Below, piece by piece: positions 42,490 to 50,470 of a DNA stretch of 64,000 nucleotides (position 1 is the stretch's first letter; the number at the start of each line of letters is the position of its first letter). A program made the translations under genes and the position numbers. The DNA comes from Granulicella mallensis MP5ACTX8. Lineage in GTDB: Bacteria > Acidobacteriota > Terriglobia > Terriglobales > Acidobacteriaceae. The stretch spans positions 2,542,001 to 2,606,000 of the forward strand of contig NC_016631.1 of the NCBI RefSeq assembly GCF_000178955.2, read 5' to 3'. Under the pieces are notes generated by a model. It was not told where the DNA came from and did no database searches. It worked only from the letters and a program-made list of their open reading frames with translations.

Positions 42490-43242
42490 ATGGAATCCTT
42501 ACAGAAACATGTCGTCATCATTACTGGCGGAAGCTCCGGAATCGGACGGGCTGCGGCTCTGTCTTTCGCTGCGATGGGAGCTAGAGTCCTTATCACTGGC
42601 AGACGGGCAGCAAGTCTGGATGAGACAGCGAAGGACCAGCCGAATATAGAGACTCTGGTCGCCGACACGGCAGAGCCGAAAGACGCGGCGCGGACGATAG
42701 CCCGGGCCATCGAGCTCTGGGGGCGCATTGATGTTCTAGTCAACAATGCAGGAGCGGGGGCGATCATGCCGCTGGCAGACGTTACGGCCGAACGAATCCT
42801 CGACATCTTTGCGGTCAACGTTCTAGGTCCATCATTGCTTGCAAAGGAAGCGCTTCCTTACCTGAAAGAGAGGAAGGGTTCAATTATCAATATTTCGAGC
42901 ACGTATGGCTCAAAACCAGGCGCGGCACTCTCACACTATGGTGCGAGCAAGGCCGCACTCGAATACCTGACTCGTAGTTGGGCTTTGGAGTTGGCGCCCT
43001 TCGGAGTTCGCGTGAATGCAATAGCTGTCGGCCCAACAGAGACAGGAGCGCTGGAGGGCATGATGGGGCTTTCAAGACAACAAGCCGAGGCCGTTAAGCA
43101 GCAGGAGCGAGAGCATATACCGCTAGGGCGGCGGGGTCTTCCCCGCGATGTCTCCCGCTGGATCGTTTCATTTGCCGACCCAACTTCCGACTGGATCACC
43201 GGTCAGGTCTTAGGCGTCGACGGTGGACTCAACCTGATTTAG
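42490..43242 (+). CDS. SDR family oxidoreductase
   Basis: A 250-residue classical SDR: TGGSSGIGRAAALSF, second-strand ITGRRAASLDE (Arg-Arg suggests NADPH), NNAGAGAIMPL, NISSTYGS and YGASK catalytic Tyr-Lys, ending VDGGLNLI. The motif ITGR with arginine after strand two is the usual NADP marker. No substrate can be deduced. It belongs to the same-strand redox cluster, 98 bases after the YcaC-like gene, with GAAAGGAAAG just before the ATG. Confidence 0.88.
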   Translation: MESLQKHVVIITGGSSGIGRAAALSFAAMGARVLITGRRAASLDETAKDQPNIETLVADTAEPKDAARTIARAIELWGRIDVLVNNAGAGAIMPLADVTAERILDIFAVNVLGPSLLAKEALPYLKERKGSIINISSTYGSKPGAALSHYGASKAALEYLTRSWALELAPFGVRVNAIAVGPTETGALEGMMGLSRQQAEAVKQQEREHIPLGRRGLPRDVSRWIVSFADPTSDWITGQVLGVDGGLNLI

Positions 43243-43316
43243 CGGTCGCGGACGATCACCCTCCCCATCATTCTTCATATGTATTGATTCAGCACGCCCC
43301 TCGAGGAATAACAGCG

Positions 43317-45038
43317 ATGGTCACATCGTTCGAACTCGCACAGATACCGCTCTTCGAGCTTTTGTCGCCAGTACAAAGAGAGAAGATCTCCAGGACGGCT
43401 GCAGATCTTCGGGTACGAGCTGGAGAGTGGCTGGCTCAAGAAGGTGACATTCCATCATTCTTTGTGGTGCTTGAAGGTAGCGTCGAGTTCCTCAAAAAAA
43501 TTGGTGGAGTAACAGAGCCGATGATTGTGTATGAGGCCGAAGAGTTTTTTGGAGAAGTTCCTCTTCTGCTCGGCGCCAGGGTACTGGTTGGACTTCGTGC
43601 GCGCGTGGATTCTCGAATACTAAGAATTGATAGGTCACAGTTTCTCGAACTGATCACCGAGTCGAGGTGTTGGAGCGATCGGATTCTGGGAGCCATGGCT
43701 ACACGAGTACGCAGTGTTCAGGAGACAATTCGTCGAACACGAACAGAGAGGGTTGTCCTTATCGGAGATGAGATGCACGCACAGTGCCGTGGCATCCTGA
43801 CTTTTCTTTCGCGTTGCGGTATTCCATATTGTTGGATTGATCGAACGTTCGATATAGATCGTCTTCCTGAGAATCTACTTATACCGACCGAAGGGTTGGT
43901 AGCAATTGTGGACGGGCAAAAGATATTGCCTGAGCCGACAGAAAGCGAAATGGCCGAAGCGCTTGGCATTCAGACGACACCATATGCTACCGCCTATGAT
44001 GTCGTCATTATCGGAGCCGGCCCTGCGGGCTTGGCCGCGGCAGTCTGCGGCTCTTCAGAAGGTCTCAAAGTTCTGATCGTAGAGCAAGCCACGCCTGGGG
44101 GACAGGCGGGAACTTCTTCAAGAATCGAGAACTATTTGGGGTTCCCGGGCGGGATTTCTGGAGACGAGCTCAGTGATCGAGCACTCTGTCAGGCGCGTCG
44201 CTTCGGCGCGGAGATTGTGATTACCAGAAGGGCCGAGCGAATCGACGTAACTGGTGAGGAAAAGACCGTCACACTGAATGAAGGCCTGAAGGTTCGTTCG
44301 CGTTCAGTTGTGCTGGCAACGGGCGTCGATTGGCGCTTACTCGAGGCAGATGGAATTGAAAAGATGATCGGCCACGGAGTCGTTTACGGAGCATCCAGGA
44401 CCGAAGCAATGGCCGTGATCGGAAAGCACATATTCATTGTCGGTGGGGGGAATTCAGCGGGGCAAGCCGCAATTTATTTCTCGGGCTATGCAGCCGGCAT
44501 TACGATGATCGTCCGCGGGAACGGTCTCGCTCAGAGCATGTCGCAATATCTCGTCGCAGAGATCGAGAAAAAGACGAATATCCGCGTGGAGGCGCATACG
44601 GAGGTTACGTCGGTAAATGGCGTCTTCAACCTTGAAGCTATCACTACAGCGGATCGCAAAACGGGAGATATCAAGACCCGGAAGATAGATGCTCTATTCG
44701 TCATGATTGGCGCAAAGACAGACACTGCATGGCTACCTGTTGAAATGCTCCGCGATGAGCACGGTTACGTTTGTACCGGAGGAGACGCCCATGGTAGCTG
44801 GCCACTTTTGCGCTCTCCGTATCCGCTAGAAACGACCGTGCCAGGAATCTTTTGTGCCGGTGATGTTCGCCACGGCTCAATCAAACGAGTCGCCTCAGGA
44901 GTTGGCGAAGGAAGCACAGCCATCACATTTGTTCATCAATATCTGGCTCTCTCGAATCAGCTTTCCAGCCTGGAACTCTTGTGCCATCAGGAGCGAAGAG
45001 AGCCTCGGGACGGTGTGGCTCGTCAAGCTGCGCTTTGA
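43317..45038 (+). CDS. Cyclic-nucleotide-binding domain fused to thioredoxin-reductase-like flavoprotein (no redox cysteines)
   Basis: A 573-residue fusion. Residues about 1-125 are a CRP-type cNMP-binding jelly roll (IPLFELLSPVQREKI...LAQEGDIPSFFVVLEGSVEFLKK...FFGEVPLLLGARVLVGLRA). Residues about 225-555 are a two-dinucleotide-binding-domain flavoprotein: VIIGAGPAGLAAAV, PGGQAGTSSRIENYLGFPGGISG, LATG, IVGGGNSAGQAAIYF and FCAGDVRHGS. Where thioredoxin reductase has its CxxC disulfide this protein reads VVYGASRTEAMA, so it cannot work as a standard TrxR and may be an NAD(P)H oxidase or reductase gated by a nucleotide. ATG at 43317 is preceded by GAGGAATA. Confidence 0.85.
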   Translation: MVTSFELAQIPLFELLSPVQREKISRTAADLRVRAGEWLAQEGDIPSFFVVLEGSVEFLKKIGGVTEPMIVYEAEEFFGEVPLLLGARVLVGLRARVDSRILRIDRSQFLELITESRCWSDRILGAMATRVRSVQETIRRTRTERVVLIGDEMHAQCRGILTFLSRCGIPYCWIDRTFDIDRLPENLLIPTEGLVAIVDGQKILPEPTESEMAEALGIQTTPYATAYDVVIIGAGPAGLAAAVCGSSEGLKVLIVEQATPGGQAGTSSRIENYLGFPGGISGDELSDRALCQARRFGAEIVITRRAERIDVTGEEKTVTLNEGLKVRSRSVVLATGVDWRLLEADGIEKMIGHGVVYGASRTEAMAVIGKHIFIVGGGNSAGQAAIYFSGYAAGITMIVRGNGLAQSMSQYLVAEIEKKTNIRVEAHTEVTSVNGVFNLEAITTADRKTGDIKTRKIDALFVMIGAKTDTAWLPVEMLRDEHGYVCTGGDAHGSWPLLRSPYPLETTVPGIFCAGDVRHGSIKRVASGVGEGSTAITFVHQYLALSNQLSSLELLCHQERREPRDGVARQAAL

Positions 45039-45191
45039 TCTCTGTTCACAAAGGAAGGCTCAAGCTATACAGCACAACAGGTGAAACGTAATTGAATTGA
45101 CGATCGAATACTCAGGTTGTCAATCGATCTTCAGACGGAATAAGCGGCACAGTTCGCCGCATCCCTTCCCAACCAGTACAGGAGTGCATCA

Positions 45192-45995
45192 ATGCAAGTG
45201 ATAAAGAGAGATGGAATTGCTTTAGCTTACGAGGACCTTAACCCAGGGGCGCCACCGATTATCTTTGTGCACGGATGGAGTTGCGATCATGCTGTTTTTG
45301 CGCAGCAGGCAGAGTTCTTCAGCCGATCTCACCGTGTCGTCTCGGTCGATCTTCGTGGCCATGGCAACAGCGACGCGCCGGATCAAGACTATACGATGGC
45401 TTCTTTCGCGGATGACCTTGCGTGGCTGTGTGGTGAACTTGCATTGGTGAGACCGATCGTTGTGGGCCACAGCATGGGTGGAAATGTAGCTCTCGAGTTG
45501 GCGGCCCGTCATCCAGAGGTTCCTGCTTCGATCATTTTGATTGATTCAATCATTTCTTCGTCCCAACCGTTTCGCGATTCACTGCAACCGGTCGTTGAAG
45601 CCCTGGCAGGGCCGGACTACGTTACCGCGTGCCGGCAGGCAATGGCGTCGACATTACTTCCCACAGATGATGAAGAAAAGAAAAGGATACTGATTACATC
45701 CTTGCCGAAGGCCCCGCAACACGTTCTGACATCCACTCTCAAGAACCATCTGTTGGACTATGATTCGACCTCTGTTGCCGCAGGCTGTCATGTGCCGGTT
45801 GCCTATATAGGCGCAGCAATCTTGATGACTGATCTGATTCAACTTCAGAGGCTCACACCACAGCTTGTTACCGCTCAGACTTTGGGATCAGGCCACTTCT
45901 CTCCTCTGTTTGTGCCCGATCAAATCAACACGATGATTCAGACTTTTCAGGACGTCTACTCCCCTAAATCGGAAAACAGTGGAGCGGGATTGTGA
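45192..45995 (+). CDS. Alpha/beta hydrolase
   Basis: A 267-residue single-domain hydrolase: IIFVHGWSCDHAVFAQQ (oxyanion loop), SVDLRGHGNSDAP, IVVGHSMGGNVALELAARHP (nucleophile Ser in GHSMGG) and LGSGHFSPLFVPDQ (catalytic His). The family covers esterases, lactonases, C-C hydrolases and non-heme peroxidases; the tryptophan-rich peroxidase signature is not obvious. Substrate is unknown. It follows the flavoprotein after 153 bases and precedes an SDR gene. Confidence 0.88.
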   Translation: MQVIKRDGIALAYEDLNPGAPPIIFVHGWSCDHAVFAQQAEFFSRSHRVVSVDLRGHGNSDAPDQDYTMASFADDLAWLCGELALVRPIVVGHSMGGNVALELAARHPEVPASIILIDSIISSSQPFRDSLQPVVEALAGPDYVTACRQAMASTLLPTDDEEKKRILITSLPKAPQHVLTSTLKNHLLDYDSTSVAAGCHVPVAYIGAAILMTDLIQLQRLTPQLVTAQTLGSGHFSPLFVPDQINTMIQTFQDVYSPKSENSGAGL

Positions 45996-46083
45996 CAGGA
46001 TGTCTTGCTGGATCATTGATGAGATAGCGAAGTTGGAGAAGACATCGTATTACGGATTCGATCTATCAAAGAGGAGCTGATTT

Positions 46084-46893
46084 ATGGATTTACATCTTCA
46101 CGGGAAACGGGCGCTTGTTACTGGGAGCAGTTCTGGAATTGGTGCCGAGATCGCAAGAATGCTTGCTTCGGAGGGAGCTAAAGTAGTCGTTCATGGGCGC
46201 GACAAAACACGAGCGAGGGCAGTGGCCCAAAGGATTGAGAGCGCTGGAGGTCAAGCATTCGTGGCGCTTGGGGATCTCAATTCGGAAGCCGGGGCTGCAA
46301 CTGTTGTTGAGACAGCTCAACAAGCCTTCGGCGGTGTCGATATCCTGGTAAACAATGTTGGCGGCTCTGCCAGTGTTGCGCATCTTTCATGGTTCGATGC
46401 TCCACTCGAGGAATGGGCAGAAAATTATCAGCATAATGTGCTCGTCGCAGTCCGTCTCGTCAAAGCTCTTGTTCCCGCTATGCGCGAGCGCGGTTGGGGC
46501 AGAGTGATTCAGATTTCGTCGCGGAATGCTATCTCGCCGCATGTACAGTTTGGCGGGTATGGTGCAGCGAAAGCGGGGCTCAATAACTTCACTCTCAGCT
46601 TGTCGAAAGCTCTATCCGGAACGGGAGTGACATCCAATGGAATCATGCCAGGATTGATCGACACGCCTCAGCTAGATTCCTGGTTCCTTCAGATCGCTGA
46701 GAAGCATGCGGGGACGCAAGACCCAAAGGACGGACGGCAATATGTTCTGAAGAATATTGTCCATCAGACGGTTGATCGACTAGGTGAGCCTAAGGACATT
46801 GCGGCGGCAGTTTGTTATCTCGCAAGCCCGCTCAGTGACTTCATGACAGGAACGACGTTCAGAATTGACGGAGGCTCAACGCCGACTGTTTGA
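46084..46893 (+). CDS. SDR family oxidoreductase
   Basis: A 269-residue SDR: LHGKRALVTGSSSGIGAEIARML, second-strand VVVHGRDKTRA (HGRD, compatible with NADP), NNVGGSASVAHLSW, ISSRNAISPHVQFGGYGAAK (catalytic Tyr-Lys), and a closing TGTTFRIDGGSTPTV. It resembles 3-oxoacyl-ACP-reductase-like dehydrogenases annotated for sugar or hydroxy-acid substrates. It precedes an IMPase-like phosphatase and a sugar mutarotase, which hints at a carbohydrate substrate; this is inference. AGAGGAGCTG before the ATG supports the start. Confidence 0.88.
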   Translation: MDLHLHGKRALVTGSSSGIGAEIARMLASEGAKVVVHGRDKTRARAVAQRIESAGGQAFVALGDLNSEAGAATVVETAQQAFGGVDILVNNVGGSASVAHLSWFDAPLEEWAENYQHNVLVAVRLVKALVPAMRERGWGRVIQISSRNAISPHVQFGGYGAAKAGLNNFTLSLSKALSGTGVTSNGIMPGLIDTPQLDSWFLQIAEKHAGTQDPKDGRQYVLKNIVHQTVDRLGEPKDIAAAVCYLASPLSDFMTGTTFRIDGGSTPTV

Positions 46894-46991
46894 TGATGGA
46901 TAGCAATAAGGCGAAAGAGAGACTGTCGACAAGATCGAATTCAGGAAAGAGAAACAGATAGCTTAGCGGTTGCACGTACAAGGAGATCGTT

Positions 46992-47816
46992 TTGAATACC
47001 ACCCATGCAATGCCCATTGCTCCAAGCGAGGCTCTACGGAAACGCTTTGAGATCGCACGCGAGGTGATACTGGAGGCCGGAGCTTTGGCAAACGGTTATT
47101 TTCGCAGGATCGGAACCCTTACGGTCAAGAGCAAAGGTTCGCATGACCTGGTCAGTGAAGCCGACGTGAATACAGAGGACTTGATCCGCAAGAGCTTCGC
47201 CACGCATTTTCCGGAAGACGCGTTCTTCGGCGAAGAAAGTGGCATGACGGACCTCAATCACGCGTCCGGTATCTGGGTCGTTGACCCCATAGACGGGACG
47301 CAACCGTTTCTTTGCGGAATGCCGAACTGGTGCGTCTCGATTGCGTTTGTATTGAACGGAACATTAGAGTTCGGTCTAATTTACAACCCTCCTTGCGAGG
47401 AGTTGTTCGTCGGAGGCAAGAGCTTCCCGGCTACAGTCAACGGTGTCCCTCTTCGGACCAATCCCGGGACCGACTTTTCGGCGGGCTTGGTGAGTATCGG
47501 CTTCTCACCTCGGTCTCCACACGCCTTCCTTTTTGACTCCTTGACAAAGCTCCTCGCGGGCAAAGGCATGTTCTTCCGCAACGGCTCAGGAGCCTTATCG
47601 CTCGTGTACGTCGGTGCTGGCCGTCTTTTGGGGCATGTCGAGCCCCACATGCACTCATGGGACTGCCTGGGTGCAATTGCGATCATCGAAGCGGCCGGGG
47701 GCAAGGTGAACGATTACCTCACTGGCGATGCCTTGCGTAATGGAAATCGGGTCGTTGCCGGCGCACCTAGAGTGTTCGACCAACTCGATACGCTTCTCGA
47801 GCGTGGAGAAGGCTAA
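46992..47816 (+). CDS. Inositol-monophosphatase-family phosphatase
   Basis: A 274-residue Li-sensitive-fold phosphatase with all metal motifs: DLVSEADVNTEDLI, FFGEESG (Glu-Glu), IWVVDPIDGTQPFLCGMPNWCVSIA (DPxDGTxxF, the family's signature), and HSWDCLGAIAIIEAAGGKVNDY (W-D). It could act on inositol phosphate, histidinol phosphate or a related sugar phosphate. TTG start at 46992 is preceded by AAGGAGATCG. Four bases of the family pattern differ (GTQPF for GTxNF), which may shift substrate preference. Confidence 0.88.
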   Translation: MNTTHAMPIAPSEALRKRFEIAREVILEAGALANGYFRRIGTLTVKSKGSHDLVSEADVNTEDLIRKSFATHFPEDAFFGEESGMTDLNHASGIWVVDPIDGTQPFLCGMPNWCVSIAFVLNGTLEFGLIYNPPCEELFVGGKSFPATVNGVPLRTNPGTDFSAGLVSIGFSPRSPHAFLFDSLTKLLAGKGMFFRNGSGALSLVYVGAGRLLGHVEPHMHSWDCLGAIAIIEAAGGKVNDYLTGDALRNGNRVVAGAPRVFDQLDTLLERGEG

Positions 47817-47847
47817 GTGCAGTCCCCAACCGAATCAAGGAGAAATC

Positions 47848-48285
47848 ATGCTTAAAGGAATTGACCCACTTCTATCCCCGGAGCTCCTCAAGGTGCTTAG
47901 TTCAATGGGGCACCGTCACGAGATTGCCATTGTGGACGCAAACTACGCCTGCGATCCGGGCAAGGTGAATGTTATCCGGCTGGACGGCGTCCCTGCGCCC
48001 GCAGCGTTGCGGGCGGTCCTTTCCGTACTGCCGCTTGAACGAAATGACCCTGAAGGTTGCTGGCGAATGATTGCCAAGTCCGACCCCGCCAACGAACAAC
48101 CCATCTTTCTTGAGTTTCAACAGGCAATCGCCGAATTCGAAGACGTGGAGATGAAGCTGGGTACGCTATCTACGGCTGACTTCAAGGACCGTGCACGAGG
48201 CGCCTACGCCGTGCTCGTCACCGGAGAGAGACGTCCCTACGGCAACATTCTCTTGCGCAAAGGCACAGTGAAGCTAACTAAGTAA
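47848..48285 (+). CDS. RbsD/FucU family sugar mutarotase
   Basis: A 145-residue protein: MLKGIDPLLSPELLKVLSSMGHRHEIAIVDANY contains the family's catalytic GHxxxIxxxDxNx block, and it ends GAYAVLVTGERRPYGNILLRKGTV, matching the FucU branch (ERxxYxNxxLxKG). These enzymes interconvert sugar anomers (L-fucose in FucU, D-ribose pyranose/furanose in RbsD). The start at 47848 follows AAGGAGAAATC. It is the last gene of the redox cluster, 31 bases after the IMPase gene. Confidence 0.9.
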   Translation: MLKGIDPLLSPELLKVLSSMGHRHEIAIVDANYACDPGKVNVIRLDGVPAPAALRAVLSVLPLERNDPEGCWRMIAKSDPANEQPIFLEFQQAIAEFEDVEMKLGTLSTADFKDRARGAYAVLVTGERRPYGNILLRKGTVKLTK

Positions 48286-48568
48286 GGAAGCTGCTGGCGT
48301 TCCCTAGGGCAACGGTTACGGAACACGCTTTCATGCTCTTAATAGCTATGAGGAATACGCTCTAGAAGATGTTTCCAATATCTCGACCTAGACCTCTGTG
48401 CTCAAAAAGAAAGGTAGACCTCCTGCCAGGTGCCCAGCGCGAGAGCGAGCTTCACCACAGATATGGATAATTGAACCTGAGTCAGTGCCGTCTTCAGATG
48501 AGCTGGCATGTTGTCTGGACCTTCAGAGTCACAAAGATGTGGCATATAAGTGTTTTATTATGAGGGTT

Positions 48569-48847
48569 TTATGGATTCTTCTGCGACACCCTGCAAGCCT
48601 GTGTAAACGTGTGGAAAACGGACACCGCCGCCGCCTCCTTGAACCCATCCAGGTCGGAAATATCCCCGCGACACACCTTGGCGCCGAGCGCGGACACCGC
48701 CGCTGCGGACGCGTCCGACCTGGCTAAGCAGGTGACCTCGTGGCCAGCGGCGATGAGGTCGGGGATGATGTACGAGCCGATATGGCCGTTCGCGGAAGCC
48801 GTATTTTTCGCCACAGCGGAGCTCTTCGCGCACCATGTACGCATCAT
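48569..48847 (-). pseudogene. Fragment of an NAD-dependent epimerase/SDR (atypical SDR)
   Basis: The frame reads ANGHIGSYIIPDLIAAGHEVTCLARSDASAAAVSALGAKVCRGDISDLDGFKEAAA, which is the first half of the Rossmann domain of atypical SDRs (TGATGHIGxxVxxxLIAAGHEVTGLARSxxxAxxLxxxGAxxxxGDLxDLxxL). The TGA part of the loop is corrupted, and similarity stops abruptly at AAA, so the remaining ~220 residues are missing. A dead fragment. Confidence 0.75.
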
Positions 48848-49005
48848 GGCATGGAGGGAAGGGGCGCGTCACACGCAGCGGACAGCAAATCCGCTTGATG
48901 CTCGGGGACCCCTTGGGGACCCATTTGACTGTTTGTTGCTACACGAAGGATGCGTTCCGATGGCTTCCTGCGCATGTGTTTTGTTGCAATTGCGGTTTAC
49001 CCGGG

Positions 49006-49066
49006 TCAAGGAAGCGGAGCTCTGGGTCTATCGTCACGCTCACAGGACCTATTGGCGCTGGCAAAC
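49006..49066 (+). repeat. Second copy of the hydroxyacid-dehydrogenase remnant (direct repeat)
   Basis: Bases 49006-49020 and 49027-49066 are identical to 26848-26862 and 26883-26922 (15 and 40 bases), with a 14-base deletion between the two blocks relative to the first copy. Both copies are on the plus strand, 22.1 kb apart, flanking the accessory gene cluster. Confidence 0.85.
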
Positions 49067-49621
49067 CCTGGTCAGCGAAGCCCACCAGCGTCTGGCTGGT
49101 CACTTTGCCGTTAGTTGTGGACCTAAAACGACAGGCGACCGCAACCGTTCGCTGAGAAAGCGATGGATAGTTCATGGATCTCACAAACACCGTGGACTGT
49201 TATTTAGTCCCCATGTGCGAATGACCCGGTCCATCAGCGCGTTTCACGCGCCACATTGCATTGTTTTCCGGATTCAAGTCGGACGTTGCACGAATTGGAC
49301 TAGCAGCCATAAGGCCCAGCAGATCAAGCCTAAGATGAAATGCGAGGGCCCGGTGTGCGCGTGACTGAGGTGGAAGGAGGGCTGGCTAGCAGAGAGGGAA
49401 TGTGTTGTAGTCGTGCATTCTTTGTATCGATCTCAGTGAGAATCTCAGGGCAGCAGTATTGATTAGAGGATATTCTTTTCATAGCGCAGTTGCGGAAGAT
49501 CATGGCAACTCGTGGCGTCACGGTCTAATTCAGATTCACGAAAATTACGAAGGCCAGTCCATTGCGCGCTAGCCTTTTGTTGTGCGCGGTGTGGGGGCTT
49601 TCGGACTGTAAGGTCGCTCGC

Positions 49622-49786
49622 TCATAGCGGCTGATTCTTTTGGTGTTGTTCAAACGAGAGGAATCGCCACTGGCAATCAAGACAGCGGTAGGGTTTTACC
49701 AAAGGCAGAAGCCGTTCCAGAAGTTTGCGATGCGCCCGCAATGAGTCAATCGATTTGCAACGAGGGCACTTTCGCAAGGCGGTCAT
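49622..49786 (-). CDS. Small four-cysteine zinc-ribbon protein (54 residues)
   Basis: A short gene encoding MTALRKCPRCKSIDSLRAH...VKPYRCLDCQWRFLSF: two CxxC knuckles 26 residues apart flank a basic RAHRKLLERLLPLV helix, and an aromatic W-R-F follows the second pair. This matches small Acidobacteria-type zinc-ribbon proteins in which a PYRCxDCxxRF segment is the second knuckle. It probably binds one zinc and may contact nucleic acid or protein. No neighbour gives a clue; it stands alone in a gene-poor zone. Confidence 0.55.
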   Translation of the reverse strand: MTALRKCPRCKSIDSLRAHRKLLERLLPLVKPYRCLDCQWRFLSFEQHQKNQPL

Positions 49787-49821
49787 GCTGGAACCTCAAT
49801 ATTAGGTTGTAAAATTGCTGG

Positions 49822-49887
49822 CCATTTGGAGTGGAACACCGTAATCTACCAGTTACCAGGTTGTGCGCTCTATCCATTAGCTGGTGC
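49822..49887 (-). other. Degenerate tRNA-like fragment
   Basis: Read on the minus strand the segment has a D-arm like AGCTAATGGATAGAGCG, a loop CTGGTAA resembling a tRNA-Thr(GGT) anticodon loop, and a T-arm-like GGTGTTCCACTCC, but the anticodon stem does not pair properly and no 3' acceptor strand or CCA is found. Possibly a decayed tRNA or attachment-site relic; could be chance. Confidence 0.25.
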
Positions 49888-50470
49888 AATCTTCGCAAGT
49901 GCCAGTACCTAGTGGTTCTCCACATTTTGTACATGTGGGATCAACCTTTCTCCATAAGAAAGAGATTTCATAAAGCGCTTCATTGGAGGAGTTCCTTGAG
50001 GCACTGAGATGGATAGGACAGTGCCCGCTTGCAGGGGGAGTGTTACTGGAACAGTATTGATATCTGAGTCTCGTGTCCACACTTATTAAGTCCATCGTGT
50101 ATTGTCAATTTACATCTGCGCGTTTTCTTCGTTTGGGCCTCGGACAGGGACGGCGAACGTGCATCGACGACACGGATGCGGGAGTAAGGCCGCATGTGCT
50201 GCACTTGCAAGAGCGTGATTCTTCTCGATGACTGGCCCGGCGGCGAGCGTACGCACACCTTTTGGGGCGTTGAGTTCCCGGATATCAAGAGCTGGCTGAC
50301 GGATGGCCGCAAAAGAAGGTTCGATCATGCTGACACGATCAGGGACCTGATTTCCCGCACTCCTACCCATCGTGATCTAGCCGCCCGAGAGACTTTGGAC
50401 TCTGCCTTCAGACTGGCGAAGACGGTATCAAGCTTGACTGATCGGTGAGCAATACGCAAAGCTGAGCGGG

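Larger units (their letters stand above)
48286..50470. other. 2.2-kb gene-poor zone at the right edge of the accessory region
   Basis: No full-length gene is supported except the 54-residue zinc-ribbon at 49622-49786. The zone contains an epimerase remnant (48569-48847), a 61-base copy of the hydroxyacid-dehydrogenase remnant (49006-49066) and a tRNA-like fragment (about 49822-49887). Between 50194 and 50448 there is an 84-codon open frame with no recognisable family and ordinary odds of being random. No transposase, terminal inverted repeat or clear copy of the tRNA-Glu 3' end was found. Confidence 0.6.

Noticed and set aside
48900-48945. Possible right attachment site (GGGGACC repeats) for the tRNA-Glu island
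   Set aside because: Only six bases match the tRNA 3' end, with no TpsiC-arm sequence; not an att repeat.
50194-50448. 84-codon open frame on the plus strand in the gene-poor zone
   Set aside because: No recognisable motif or family, a comparable open frame lies on the opposite strand, and no clear ribosome-binding site; random occurrence is as likely.
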